From Kitasatospora indigofera (GTDB lineage: Bacteria > Actinomycetota > Actinomycetes > Streptomycetales > Streptomycetaceae): a DNA stretch of 64,000 nt. Location of the stretch: the NCBI RefSeq assembly GCF_014655955.1, contig NZ_BNBO01000005.1, positions 1 through 64,000 on the forward strand. Reading direction: 5' to 3'. The position numbers and the translations under genes were made by a program. Below the pieces are notes generated by a model. That model was not told the DNA's origin. It ran no database searches and saw only the letters and a list, made by a program, of their open reading frames with translations. Below are positions 27,060 to 36,689 of this stretch, in pieces (within the stretch, counting starts at the first letter, position 1; each line of letters opens with the position of its first letter).

Positions 27060-28361
27060 ATGGACTCCCCGCCCACCGGACGTACCGGCCCCTCCCCCCT
27101 GGCCGCGCTGGCGACCGCCCTGGCCCGGCCGTCCCCCGACCACACCCCGCTGTTCGCCCACGCCTCCCCCCGCTGGCTGCGGTACCTGCCGTACGTCCTC
27201 GCCCTCGGCGCCGTGACGGCGCTGCTGCCCAGCTCCATCAACGTGCTGGCCGACGACTACGGCCTGAACGCCGGCCTCGCCGCCGGGCTGGCGGTGGCCC
27301 AGAGCGTCCCCCTGCTGCTCGCCGTGAGCCGCCCGCTGCCGGCCTGGTGGATCATCGGCTCGGCCCACCTGCTGACCGCCCTGCTGCTGCTCGCCGGCGG
27401 GGAGCCGACCGGCTCGGTCTGGCCCTGGCCGGCCACCTCCGTCGTCGGCTACTGCCTGCTGATGGTCCCGCTCGCCCTGCGGGAGCCCCGCCGGACCCTC
27501 CTCGCCGTCTGGCTGGCCACCGCCGCCGCCACCCTGACGCTGGCCCTGCTCGCCCCCGACGGGCGGTTCGGCGGTGACAACAGCCTGCTGGGGATCACCC
27601 TGCCGGGCGCGGTGCTGGTGCTCGGCGGCGCGCTGCGCGAGCGGGCCGAGGCCCGCCGGCTGCTGGTCGAGCAGGAGCACATCAGCGAGGCCGAACGCGG
27701 GCGCCGCACCCTGCTGGAGGAGCGCGCCCGGATCGCCCGCGAGCTGCACGACGTGGTCGCCCACCACATGTCGGTGATCGCGGTGCAGGCCGCCAGCGCG
27801 CCCTACCGGCTGACCGGCGTACCGGCCGACGCCGCCGAGGAGTTCACCGCCATCGCCGGCACCGCACGCGCCTCGCTGGCCGAGATGCGCCGGCTGCTGG
27901 GCGTGCTGCGCAGCGAGGACTCCGGCCCGGAGAAGGCCCCGCAGCCCGGCGTCGGCGACCTCGCCCGGCTGGTCGGGACGGTGGGCCGGGCCGGGGTGGA
28001 CGCCGGGCTGACCGTCAGCGCGGAGGCCGCCGGGCCGCTGCCGCCCGCGGTGGACCTCTCGGCGTACCGGATCGTCCAGGAGGCGCTGGCCAACGTGGTG
28101 CGGCACGCGCCGGGCGCCGAGGCCCTGGTCTCGCTGACGGTCGAGGACGGCCGGCTGCTGGTGACGGTGGCCAACGCGGCCCCGCCGGCCCGGGTCGAGC
28201 CACTGGAGCACCCGGCGGAGGGCACCGGCCACGGCCTGGTCGGCATGCGTGAACGCGTCCGGCTGCTGGATGGCAGTCTGGACACCGGCCCGCTGCCGGA
28301 CGGCGGCTTCAGGGTCGCCGCCGCACTGCCGATCGACAGCCCCGAGGAGAGCGCCGAGTGA
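27060..28361 (+). CDS. NarL-type two-component sensor histidine kinase
   Basis: A 433-residue kinase. Five or six hydrophobic segments occupy about residues 40-190 with little extracellular loop, so the stimulus is probably sensed in or at the membrane. A linker helix leads to the HisKA_3 box LLEERARIARELHDVVAHHM with phosphoacceptor His230, and a HATPase_c domain with N-box-like IVQEALANVVRHAPGA and GHGLVGMRERVRLL. It belongs to the DesK/NarX-like class common in Streptomyces. The stop overlaps the response regulator GTG by four bases (GTGA), so the two are coupled. Confidence 0.94.
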   Translation: MDSPPTGRTGPSPLAALATALARPSPDHTPLFAHASPRWLRYLPYVLALGAVTALLPSSINVLADDYGLNAGLAAGLAVAQSVPLLLAVSRPLPAWWIIGSAHLLTALLLLAGGEPTGSVWPWPATSVVGYCLLMVPLALREPRRTLLAVWLATAAATLTLALLAPDGRFGGDNSLLGITLPGAVLVLGGALRERAEARRLLVEQEHISEAERGRRTLLEERARIARELHDVVAHHMSVIAVQAASAPYRLTGVPADAAEEFTAIAGTARASLAEMRRLLGVLRSEDSGPEKAPQPGVGDLARLVGTVGRAGVDAGLTVSAEAAGPLPPAVDLSAYRIVQEALANVVRHAPGAEALVSLTVEDGRLLVTVANAAPPARVEPLEHPAEGTGHGLVGMRERVRLLDGSLDTGPLPDGGFRVAAALPIDSPEESAE

Positions 28362-29029
28362 CCATCCGAGTGATCATCGCCGACGACCAGGCCATGGTGC
28401 GGGCCGGCTTCGCCGCCCTGCTGAACGCGCAGGCGGACATCGACGTGGTCGGCGACGCGGCGGACGGCGCGCAGGCCCTGGAGGTCAGCGGCCGCACCCA
28501 CCCCGACGTCGTCCTGATGGACGTCCGGATGCCCGTCATGGACGGCCTGGAGGCCACCCGGCAGCTGCTCGGCCGCACCGACGGCGGGCACCGCCCCCGG
28601 GTGCTGATGCTGACCACCTTCGACGTGGACGACTACGTGTACGAGGCGCTGCGCGCCGGGGCCAGCGGCTTCCTGCTCAAGGACGCCCCGCCGGCCGACC
28701 TGATCGCCGCCGTCCGGGTGGTCGCGGCCGGCGAGGCCCTGCTCGCGCCCTCCGTCACCCGCCGGCTGATCGAGGACTTCGCCCGGACCCGGCCCGCCCC
28801 GCGCCGGGACCCGAAGCTGCGGCTCAACGGCCTGACACCGCGTGAGACCGAGGTGCTGGAGCTGATCGCCCGGGGCCTGTCCAACCAGGAGATCGCGGCC
28901 GGGCTGGTGCTCGCCGAGCAGACCGTGAAGACCCACATCGGCCGCATCCTCGCCAAGCTCGACCTGCGCGACCGCGCCCAGGCGGTGGTGCTGGCCTACG
29001 AGTCCGGGCTGGTGACGCCGGGTCAGTGA
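28358..29029 (+). CDS. NarL/FixJ-family response regulator
   Basis: A 223-residue regulator with receiver residues Asp10, phosphoacceptor Asp55 in VVLMDVRMPVMDG and Lys in GFLLKDAPP. The C-terminal LuxR-type helix-turn-helix is LTPRETEVLELIARGLSNQE followed by AEQTVKTHIGRILAKL. It starts with GTG inside the end of the kinase gene. Targets are unknown; the next plus-strand gene, a secreted hydrolase 130 bp downstream with its own ribosome site, is one candidate. Confidence 0.95.
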   Translation: MTIRVIIADDQAMVRAGFAALLNAQADIDVVGDAADGAQALEVSGRTHPDVVLMDVRMPVMDGLEATRQLLGRTDGGHRPRVLMLTTFDVDDYVYEALRAGASGFLLKDAPPADLIAAVRVVAAGEALLAPSVTRRLIEDFARTRPAPRRDPKLRLNGLTPRETEVLELIARGLSNQEIAAGLVLAEQTVKTHIGRILAKLDLRDRAQAVVLAYESGLVTPGQ

Positions 29030-29159
29030 CGCCCCTCCTGGCACCCGCCTGATACCCGGGTGGTACCCGGTGGTTGGCCCCGCGGTGTGACGCCCGCGGG
29101 GCCTTCGCCTTCCTACCTTCTCCCTCGTCGCACCGGACGCACGAGGGAGAAACAGAACG

Positions 29160-30290
29160 ATGCTGCTGCGCTTCAGGCGGACGCTGGCCGCCGCCGCGAT
29201 CACCGCCGTCACCCTGCTCGGCGCGGGCGGCTGGGCCGCCGCCGACTCGCAGACGCCGGTCACCGGGCCGCCGCCGGGCAGCGCCGCCTGGGTCGCCGAC
29301 ACCACGCTCGGCGTCCGGCTGCCCGACCCGGCCGGCGCGGCGCCCGCCGAGGTGGCGGACTTCTTCGCCGCCCTGCCGGCGGCGCAGCGGGAGGCCCTCG
29401 CCGTCCGCCACCCCCAGGTGGTGGGCAACCTGGACGGCGCGCCCGTCCCGCTGCGCTACCGGGCCAACGCGCTGGCCCTCGGCGAGGAGCTCGGCAAGGA
29501 GCGGGCCCGGGCCGGCGACCCGGCGCTGACCGGCCGGGACCACGAGGCGGCCCGGGCCCGCGCCGAGCGCTACCAGGGCCTGCTGGCCGACGGGCGGCAG
29601 ATCCTCGCCTTCGACCCGCGCGGCCGGGGCACGGTCGCCGAGGTCTACGGGGACCTGGCCGGCGCCCGGCACACCGCGGTCGTGGTGCCCGGTTCCGACA
29701 TCGACCTGATGAGCTTCGACCGCGCCCGGGATCCCTACGGCACGCCCGCCGGCATGGCCCGCGCCCTGTACGAGGCCACCGGCCGGACGGCCGCCGTCAT
29801 CGCCTGGGCGGGCTACACGACCCCCGTCGGGGTCGGCCTGGACGCCGCCGCCGAGGACCTCGCCGAGGCCGGCGCGCAGCGGCTCGGACGGTTCCTCACC
29901 GGCCTGGCGCGGACCACCTCGCCGCAGGCACCCGCGACCGTCCTCTGCCACAGCTACGGCTCGGTGGTCTGCGGACTGGCCGCCCCCGGCCCCGCCCAGG
30001 CGTCCGGCGTGGTGGTGCTGGGCTCCCCCGGCATGGGCGTGCCGGACGCCGCCGCCCTGGACCCCCGGGTGCCGCTCTGGGCCACCGACCGCAACGGCTC
30101 GGACTGGATCGGCGACGTCCCCCACGTCTCGCTGCTGGGCCTCGGCCACGGCGCCGACCCGACCGGCGACGGCTTCGGTGCCCGGCACCTGCCCTCGACC
30201 GGATCGCACGGCCACACCGGCTACTTCGCGCCCGGCACCGTCTCGCTGGCCCGCTTCGCCGACCTCACCCTCGGCCGCCCGGCCGGCTGA
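29160..30290 (+). CDS. Secreted DUF1023 alpha/beta hydrolase (copy A)
   Basis: A 376-residue protein with a Sec-type signal peptide (RRTLAAAAITAVTLLGAGGW, cleavage near Ala28). The DUF1023 domain shows GNLDGAPVPLRYRAN, QILAFDPRGRG, VVVPGSDIDL, AVIAWAGYTTP and the nucleophile motif CHSYGS with Ser265, followed by GSPGMGV, an Asp in the DWIGDV block and GLGHGADPTG near the end. It is an esterase/lipase-like enzyme outside the membrane with unknown substrate. GAGGGAGAAACAGAACG precedes the ATG. A paralogue lies at 36690-37904 on the far side of the oxidase/peroxidase genes. Confidence 0.88.
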   Translation: MLLRFRRTLAAAAITAVTLLGAGGWAAADSQTPVTGPPPGSAAWVADTTLGVRLPDPAGAAPAEVADFFAALPAAQREALAVRHPQVVGNLDGAPVPLRYRANALALGEELGKERARAGDPALTGRDHEAARARAERYQGLLADGRQILAFDPRGRGTVAEVYGDLAGARHTAVVVPGSDIDLMSFDRARDPYGTPAGMARALYEATGRTAAVIAWAGYTTPVGVGLDAAAEDLAEAGAQRLGRFLTGLARTTSPQAPATVLCHSYGSVVCGLAAPGPAQASGVVVLGSPGMGVPDAAALDPRVPLWATDRNGSDWIGDVPHVSLLGLGHGADPTGDGFGARHLPSTGSHGHTGYFAPGTVSLARFADLTLGRPAG

Positions 30291-30422
30291 ACCGGCCCGG
30301 GGCCGGCCCCGCCGCCCGCCGCTCCGGGCCGACGGCACACCACGGCCCGGCACCGACCGCACCGCACCGCACCGCACCGATCCGCCGCGATCCACCGCGA
30401 TCCGCACCGAAGGAGCCGCACC

Positions 30423-31649
30423 ATGGCCGGACCTCTCGCCGCCCTGCGCCGGGCCGCCGCCAAGGCCGACGCGCAGACCCCCGCCAGCCGCGACCGCGCC
30501 CTCGACGGGCTCCGCGCGCTCGCCCTGCTCGCCGTACCGGCCGGGCACTGGATGCTCGGCGGCCTCACCCTCTCCCCCGACGGCGCGCTGCACAACGCCA
30601 GCCCGCTCACCTCGCTGGGCTTCTTCGCGCCGGCCAGCTGGCTGCTGCAGATGCTCGGCGTGTTCTTCCTGGTCGGCGGCCACTCCTCGGTCCGCTCGCT
30701 GGAGCGCGCCCGGGAGCGCGGCGCGGGCACCCCGGCCTGGCTGCGCGGCCGGGCGGTGCGGCTGCTGCGGCCGGTGCTCGGCGTCGCCGCCGTCTGGGCG
30801 CTGCTGATCCCCGTGCTGCACCGGCTCGGCGTGCCCGACGGCACCGTCCGGACCGGCTCGGTGCTGGTCGTCCAGCCGCTCTGGTACATCGCGGTGTACC
30901 TCGGGCTGACGGCGCTCACCCCGTGGTGCGTGGCGCTGGGCCGGCGGTTCGGCGGCCGGTCGGCGGCCGCGATGCTGGCCGTGGTCGCCCTGGTGGACGC
31001 CCTGCGGTACGGGCCGTGGGCCGACGCGGTGCCGTCCTGGCTCGCCCTGGTCAACATCCTCCCGGGCTGGATGTTCGCCTACCAGCTGGGCGTGCTCTGG
31101 GCGCAGGGCCGGCTGGGGCGCCGCGCCGCGCGGCTCCTGCTGCTGGGCGGCGGCGCGCTGTTCGCCGCGCTGCTGCTGTTCTTCCACTACCCGGCCAGCA
31201 TGGTGGGCGTGCCGGGCGCGGCGCGCACCAACTCGCACCCGCCGTCGCTGCTGGTGCTCGCGCTGGCGGCGGTGCAGTGCGGGGCGGCCGTCCTGCTGCG
31301 GGAGCGGATCGGGCGGCTGCTGCGCCGGCCGCTGCTCTGGCTGCCGGTGGTGCTGGTCAACCTGTCGGCGATGACGGTGTTCTGCTGGCACCAGAGCGCG
31401 ATGCTGGCGGTGGCGGTGCCGGGCGCGGCGGCGTTCGGCGCGGTGCCGGGGCTGACCACCGCCCCGGACTCGCCGGCCTGGGTGGCGGGCCGGCTGGTGC
31501 TGCTGCCGCTGTTCGCCGCGGCGCTGGTCGGGATCGGCCGGTTCGCCCGCCGCTTCGACGGCCCCTGGACGTCGTTCCCGCGCGCCTGGAAGGCGGTGGC
31601 GGGCGCCGGGGCGGCCGCCTTCGCGGTCTACGCGCTCGGCGTGGTGTGA
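30423..31649 (+). CDS. Acyltransferase-3 family membrane protein
   Basis: A 408-residue integral membrane protein of the acyltransferase 3 (OafA/NodX) family. SRDRALDGLRALALLAVPAGHW carries the Arg and the conserved family His in the first helix, QMLGVFFLVGGHSS the second, then R-rich RGRAVRLLRPVLG and about eight more helices. These proteins move acyl groups onto extracytoplasmic sugars, lipids or peptides. CGAAGGAGCCGCACC precedes the ATG, 132 bp after the secreted hydrolase in the same direction, so an operon is possible and the hydrolase could act on the same acylated substrate. Direct evidence for this pairing is lacking. Confidence 0.85.
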   Translation: MAGPLAALRRAAAKADAQTPASRDRALDGLRALALLAVPAGHWMLGGLTLSPDGALHNASPLTSLGFFAPASWLLQMLGVFFLVGGHSSVRSLERARERGAGTPAWLRGRAVRLLRPVLGVAAVWALLIPVLHRLGVPDGTVRTGSVLVVQPLWYIAVYLGLTALTPWCVALGRRFGGRSAAAMLAVVALVDALRYGPWADAVPSWLALVNILPGWMFAYQLGVLWAQGRLGRRAARLLLLGGGALFAALLLFFHYPASMVGVPGAARTNSHPPSLLVLALAAVQCGAAVLLRERIGRLLRRPLLWLPVVLVNLSAMTVFCWHQSAMLAVAVPGAAAFGAVPGLTTAPDSPAWVAGRLVLLPLFAAALVGIGRFARRFDGPWTSFPRAWKAVAGAGAAAFAVYALGVV

Positions 31650-31887
31650 CGGTACGGCGGCCGACGGTCCGTCACCCTGCGGAATCACCGGGTGAGTCCG
31701 AACGGCTCATCCTGGCGCCCTCGCCGGTCGAGTCGCATGCGAACCACCACGGGGCGTGATGATGTGGCGGCGTCGGCCCCGGCTCCGCGCGGCCCCGCCC
31801 ACGGACTCCCGCGCGTACTCCCCCGCCGGCCCCCGCACCCCTGCACGCGCCACCTTCCCGCCCCACGCCCCTGCCCCGAGGAGCCCC

Positions 31888-33780
31888 ATGTCCCGCAGGA
31901 AACTCTCCGCCGCCCTCTCGGCGTGCGCCGTCGTCTCCGCCCTGACCGGCGCGAGCCTGTTGACCACCGCGGCCCCGGCCCTGGCCCGCGCCGCCCAGGT
32001 GCACGGCCACGACGGCCACCCGGCGGGCGAGGAGGCCGCCCCGCACATCACCTCGCCCCGGGTGATGGCCGAGATGCGCCCCGACGAGGTCGCCTCGCTG
32101 GGCCAGGAGCACGCCGAGGCGCACGCCGGTGCCAGGGCGGCGATCCGCGGCATCGGCGACTACCCGCAGCCCACCAGGACCAACCGGCTGAACGCGCTGA
32201 CGGACAGCCAGGCGAAGATCAACGCCGGCTTCGACCCGACCACCTCCGGTGCCTTCAAGCAGTACTTCCCCTCGCCCGAGTTCGCCGCCCACATCGCCAT
32301 GCTGCCGACCGGCAAGGTGCTGCTCTTCTCCTTCGAGCGGATCGAGACCAACCCGGAGAAGGAGCCCGCGCCGACCCAGACCACCGGCAAGGAGAACGCC
32401 GGCCGCGCTTTCCTCTGGGACCCGGCCAAGGGCACCGGCCCCGACGCGTTCACCAAGGTCACCCCGCCCGTGATCGACATGCCGGACGGGCTCGGCGAGC
32501 CCCGCCCGGCGCCGTTCTTCTGCGCCGGGCACTCGTTCCTGCCGAACGGCATGCTCGGGGTCTTCGGCGGCAACCTGGGCGGCAACGGCGGCAGCGGCGC
32601 CAAGCTGTCGCTGGTCTTCGACCCGTGGACGGAGACCTGGACCCGCAACCCGGACATGTCGGTCGGCCGCTGGTACCCGTCGGTGGTCACCGGCCCCGAC
32701 GGCCGGCAGCTGATCATGTCCGGCCAGTCCGAACTGGGCTGGGGCACCCCGACCCCGGTGGTCGAGCGGTTCCCGGCGAAGGCCTACCCGGTGCCGCAGA
32801 CCAAGTCGGACGTGCCGCGCAACACGCCGGTGGACACGTTCAGGGCGAGCGCCCCGTTCACCCTGGACTACCCGCACCTGTTCTCGATGCGTGACGGCAA
32901 CGTCTACGGCTTCGGCCGGCACCCCGGCGAGCAGTGGCTGTTCGACCCGAACAACGAGACCCGCTCCGACCTGCCGGCCAGGCCGGACGGCAAGAAGCGC
33001 AACTACGGCTCGGCGGTGCCGCTGCCCGGCGGCCCCGAGGGCCCGGACGCCACCCTGCTGCTCGGCGGCGACCGGGACAACCCGAACACCCTCAAGTTCT
33101 CCAACGGCACCTGGACGGCGGAGAAGTCCCGGGCCTTCGGCCGCACCCAGGACGACACCCTGCTGCTGCCGGACGGCACCCTGATGACCGTCAACGGCGC
33201 CTACGACATCCGCGACTACGGCAACGGGCCCTACAACCCCAACGCCGACCTGAAGTACCGCCAGACCGAGCTGCGCGACGCGCAGGGCAACTGGCGGCTC
33301 GGGCCCGTCCAGCGCCTGCCGCGCGGCTACCACTCCAACGCGGTGGTGCTCCCGGACGGCCGGGTGATGGTGACCGGCGACGAGCTGCAGCAGCTCGCCA
33401 ACGACCCGGACATCACGGACGACATGAACGGCAGCATCGAGATCTACGAGCCCGCCTACCTGGCCAAGGGCAACCGCCCGGCGCTCGACCGGGTGCCGCA
33501 GAGCATGATCGGCTACGGCAGCAGGTTCCTGGCCACCACCTCGACGCCGACGCTGGCCTCCCGCGCCGTGCTGCTCTCGCCGACCACCGCGACCCACTCG
33601 GTGAACACCAGCCAGCGCCACGTCGAACTGCGGATCACCAGCCGGGCCGGCACCAAGCTGGAGCTCCAGGCGCCGCCGTCGGCGGCCGCGGCCCCGCCCG
33701 GGTACTACATGCTCTTCCTCCTCGACGACAAGGGCGTCCCGAGCACCGCGCAGTGGGTCCAGCTGGGCACGCCGTCCTGA
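31888..33780 (+). CDS. Secreted copper-radical oxidase (galactose oxidase/GlxA-like)
   Basis: A 630-residue protein with a Sec signal peptide (MSRRKLSAALSACAVV to TTAAPALA). A Kelch-type seven-bladed propeller is followed by the DUF1929 C-terminal domain. All copper and cofactor residues can be aligned to galactose oxidase: Cys212 (FFCAGHSF) and Tyr263 (GRWYPS) for the thioether-linked radical, Tyr481-His482 (RGYHSN) and His570 (ATHSVNTSQRH). It should oxidise an alcohol or aldehyde with O2, releasing H2O2. The ATG at 31888 has AGGAG upstream; a longer frame from 31756 is not supported. The DyP peroxidase gene follows 156 bp downstream, matching the oxidase-peroxidase partnership known for GlxA and DtpA in Streptomyces lividans. 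Confidence 0.92.
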   Translation: MSRRKLSAALSACAVVSALTGASLLTTAAPALARAAQVHGHDGHPAGEEAAPHITSPRVMAEMRPDEVASLGQEHAEAHAGARAAIRGIGDYPQPTRTNRLNALTDSQAKINAGFDPTTSGAFKQYFPSPEFAAHIAMLPTGKVLLFSFERIETNPEKEPAPTQTTGKENAGRAFLWDPAKGTGPDAFTKVTPPVIDMPDGLGEPRPAPFFCAGHSFLPNGMLGVFGGNLGGNGGSGAKLSLVFDPWTETWTRNPDMSVGRWYPSVVTGPDGRQLIMSGQSELGWGTPTPVVERFPAKAYPVPQTKSDVPRNTPVDTFRASAPFTLDYPHLFSMRDGNVYGFGRHPGEQWLFDPNNETRSDLPARPDGKKRNYGSAVPLPGGPEGPDATLLLGGDRDNPNTLKFSNGTWTAEKSRAFGRTQDDTLLLPDGTLMTVNGAYDIRDYGNGPYNPNADLKYRQTELRDAQGNWRLGPVQRLPRGYHSNAVVLPDGRVMVTGDELQQLANDPDITDDMNGSIEIYEPAYLAKGNRPALDRVPQSMIGYGSRFLATTSTPTLASRAVLLSPTTATHSVNTSQRHVELRITSRAGTKLELQAPPSAAAAPPGYYMLFLLDDKGVPSTAQWVQLGTPS

Positions 33781-33936
33781 CGGGCGTTCACCGGGCGGCG
33801 CCCCCGCCCCGCACCCCGGACGGGGGCGCGCGCGACGGATTCCGCGCGGCCCCGTCCGGGTGACATTTTGGTTCGTCCACGATGAACCCACCTACCGTAC
33901 GTGTTCCAGTGAACAACCCGCCCCAGGAGGGCACGC

Positions 33937-36282
33937 ATGACCGATCTGAGACTGCGCGAGAGCGACGAGATCCAGGGCGACATCCTCGCCGGATTCAAGA
34001 AGGACCACGTCACCCTGCTGTTCCTGAAGTTCGAGGACGCCCCCAAGGCCCGGGCCTGGCTCAAGGCCCTCACCCCCAGGATCGCCACCACCCGTCAGGT
34101 GGCCACCTTCAACGCGGCCTTCAGCGCCGCCCGCCGGGCCTCCGGCGGCGACGACCCCGGCTCGCTGAAGGCCGTCTGGACGGGCATCAGCTTCACCTAC
34201 GCCGGCCTGGCCGAGCTGTCCGGCCGGGAGCCCTACGAGGACGCGCCCGTCGGCGGCACCCTGGAGGCGTTCAAGGACGGCTCCGCCAAGCGGGCCGGCG
34301 CGCTCGGCGACACCGGCGACAACTCCCCCGACAACTGGCTCTTCGGCAACGGCCGGACCCAGCCGGTGCACGCGGTGCTGACCGTCGCCGCCGACACCGC
34401 GCAGGACCTCCAGGCCGCGGTCAGCGAGCAGCGGGACGCCGCCGCCCAGGCCCGGATCGTGATCGTCTTCCAGCAGAACGCGGCGACCCTGCTCGGCACC
34501 CGCCGGGGCAAGGAGCACTTCGGCTTCAAGGACGGCGTCAGCGAGCCGGGCGTCCGCGGCTTCGACCGGCCCTCGGCGACCGACCCGGACGAGGTGGAGG
34601 GCCACCCCGGCACCCGGATCGTCCCGGCCGGCGAGTTCGTCGTCGGCGAGGAGCCCGCCCCCGGCAGCGGCACCGGCCTCCCCGACTGGGCGCGGAACGG
34701 CTCCTTCCAGGTGGTCCGCCGGCTCGCCCAGGACGTGCCCGGCTGGTGGGCCCAGGTCGGCGTCCAGCTCAAGATCCTCAAGCAGGCCAAGGCCGTCCCG
34801 CCGGAGGCCACCACCGAGTGGCTGGCGGCCCGGCTGGTCGGCCGCTGGCGCTCGGGCGCGCCCGTCTGCAAGCACCCCGGCGCCGACGTGCCGTTCGACC
34901 CGTCCGCGTCCAACGACAACGACTTCGGCTTCCGGGACGACCCGGACGGCCTGGTCACGCCGCTCTTCTCGCACCTGCGCAAGACCAGCCCGCGCGACGG
35001 CCTGCGCGAGCGGCCCGGCGAGCCCCCGCTGGAGGCCCGGCTCCTCGACGGGCGGCGCATCATGCGCCGCGGCGCGCCGTACGGGCAGCCCTTCGACCCG
35101 GCCTCCGAGGGCCCCGGCGGCCCGGACGACCCGCGCGGCCTGCTCTTCGTCTGCTACCAGGCCGACATCACCACCCAGTTCGAGTTCATCCAGACCGCCT
35201 GGATCGACGAGACGAACTTCCCGCCCGGGCGCGCGCCGCACGAGCCCGGCGGCGACCCCATGGTCGGCCTGGACTGCCCGGTCAGCTACGAGAGCCGGGC
35301 GGCGGACGGCAGCCGCCAGGTCACCCCGCTGAGCTTCAAGCAGTTCGTCCGCACCGAGGGCTCGGTCTACGCCTTCGCGCCCTCCCTCAGCCTGCTGCGC
35401 GGGCTGGGCGACGGCACCCTCGCCCCGCAGGCGCCGGCCGCGGGGCAGCAGCCCGGCGGCGGCGCCCCGCAGCAGGGCACCGGCACCCCGCAGACCGGGG
35501 CCGGCCTGCCCGACGGCGGGCAGCAGCCCGCGCGGCCGCCCGCGCAGGTGGTGGACGAGTTCCTCGCGGTGCCGGACGCGCAGACCCCGGGCGGGGTCGG
35601 CGAGTTCTGGGTCTTCCGGCAGGGCCGGTACCGCAGGATCTCGGTCGCCGGCGGCACCCACGACGACGCCCTGCTGAAGCCCGACGGCGCCCTCACCGGC
35701 TGGGACGCGCTGCAGGGCGTGGCCCGGGTCGACGCCGTGCTGCCGATCCCCGGCAGGCAGCGGGTCGGGGGCCGGAGCCGGTACTGGTTCTTCCACACCG
35801 TCGGCGGCAAGCAGGTCTACCGGGGTGTGTCGATCGCCGACGGCGTCGCACACACCGACACCCTGGACCACGCCGACCGCGGCCTGGGCCGGTGGGGCTC
35901 GCTGGCGGGCGTCGCCCAGGTCGACGCCTTCCTCCCGGTGCCGGACCTCCAGGGCGTCGGCGGGAAGAGCTGGTACTGGGTGTTCCACAGCACCGGCGGC
36001 CGGCAGGTCTACCGGCTGATCTCGGTCAACGACAGCGGCCTGCACATGGACGCCCTGGAACGCTCGGACCGTGAGCTGACCGCCTGGGTCTCGCTCGAAG
36101 GCGTCACCCGGGTCGACAGCTTCCTCGCCGTGCCGGACCGTCAGCGCGTCGGCGGCAGGAGCGAGTTCTGGGTCTTCCACCAGGACAGGTACCGCCGGAT
36201 CTCGGTCGCCGACGGCAGCGGGCACCCCGACCGGCTCGAACAGGCCGACCGCGGCTCCGGCGGCTGGACCTCGCTGGCCTGA
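33937..36282 (+). CDS. DyP-type heme peroxidase fused to a four-repeat hemopexin-like domain
   Basis: A 781-residue protein. Residues 1-490 form a DyP-type peroxidase: GxxDG motif GFKDG at 196-200 (distal Asp199), proximal heme ligand His346 in FSHLRKTSPR, and RRIMRRGAPYG with the distal Arg region. A Gly/Pro/Gln linker (495-535) leads to four related repeats of about 60 residues (roughly 538-596, 597-661, 662-724, 725-781), each with VDxFLxVPD, a YWVF-like strand, RYRRISV-like strand and W-x-SL-x-GV, like blades of a hemopexin propeller. DyP enzymes use H2O2 to oxidise dyes or phenols. There is no signal peptide. CAGGAGGG precedes the ATG. The C-terminal fusion is unusual for the family. Confidence 0.9.
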   Translation: MTDLRLRESDEIQGDILAGFKKDHVTLLFLKFEDAPKARAWLKALTPRIATTRQVATFNAAFSAARRASGGDDPGSLKAVWTGISFTYAGLAELSGREPYEDAPVGGTLEAFKDGSAKRAGALGDTGDNSPDNWLFGNGRTQPVHAVLTVAADTAQDLQAAVSEQRDAAAQARIVIVFQQNAATLLGTRRGKEHFGFKDGVSEPGVRGFDRPSATDPDEVEGHPGTRIVPAGEFVVGEEPAPGSGTGLPDWARNGSFQVVRRLAQDVPGWWAQVGVQLKILKQAKAVPPEATTEWLAARLVGRWRSGAPVCKHPGADVPFDPSASNDNDFGFRDDPDGLVTPLFSHLRKTSPRDGLRERPGEPPLEARLLDGRRIMRRGAPYGQPFDPASEGPGGPDDPRGLLFVCYQADITTQFEFIQTAWIDETNFPPGRAPHEPGGDPMVGLDCPVSYESRAADGSRQVTPLSFKQFVRTEGSVYAFAPSLSLLRGLGDGTLAPQAPAAGQQPGGGAPQQGTGTPQTGAGLPDGGQQPARPPAQVVDEFLAVPDAQTPGGVGEFWVFRQGRYRRISVAGGTHDDALLKPDGALTGWDALQGVARVDAVLPIPGRQRVGGRSRYWFFHTVGGKQVYRGVSIADGVAHTDTLDHADRGLGRWGSLAGVAQVDAFLPVPDLQGVGGKSWYWVFHSTGGRQVYRLISVNDSGLHMDALERSDRELTAWVSLEGVTRVDSFLAVPDRQRVGGRSEFWVFHQDRYRRISVADGSGHPDRLEQADRGSGGWTSLA

Positions 36283-36689
36283 CCCGGGGCCGGCCGGGCG
36301 CGCCGGGGCCGCGGGCACCCCGGCCGGGCCGGCCACCCGGACGTCCGCGCGGCGGCGGGCCGGCTCGGCGGCCCGCCGAAATCCGCGAGCAGGACGCTGA
36401 CCTGCGCCGGCGCGTCCGGCGCACGCGCCGGGCGGGCACTGCGGGCGACGGGCGCCCGGCCGGCGACGCGCGCGGGCCGATCACCGGACCACCGGCGCGG
36501 CACCCCGGCGAAACTCCCGGTTCAGCCCGGCGATACGGGCCGGACGGGGCGGCATGTGACCCATCCCACAGTTTAGGGCTCGCCCATCGCTCCTCCCGAC
36601 CACCTACGCTTGCCGGAGCAGTAGGCAGTCGTACCACCTCCGGGCCCCGCCCGCAGTGACGGTCACGGGTCCCCGAGGGAGTTGACGCC
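36283..36689. promoter_or_regulatory. 407-bp gap upstream of DUF1023 hydrolase B
   Basis: No gene is supported. Imperfect GGCCGG/CCGGCC stems at about 36290-36335 could end the DyP transcript. An A/T-richer patch with CAGTTTAGGG at 36569 and an imperfect repeat around TACGCTTGCC-GGAGCAGTAGGCA (36604-36627) may hold the hydrolase promoter. Confidence 0.35.
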
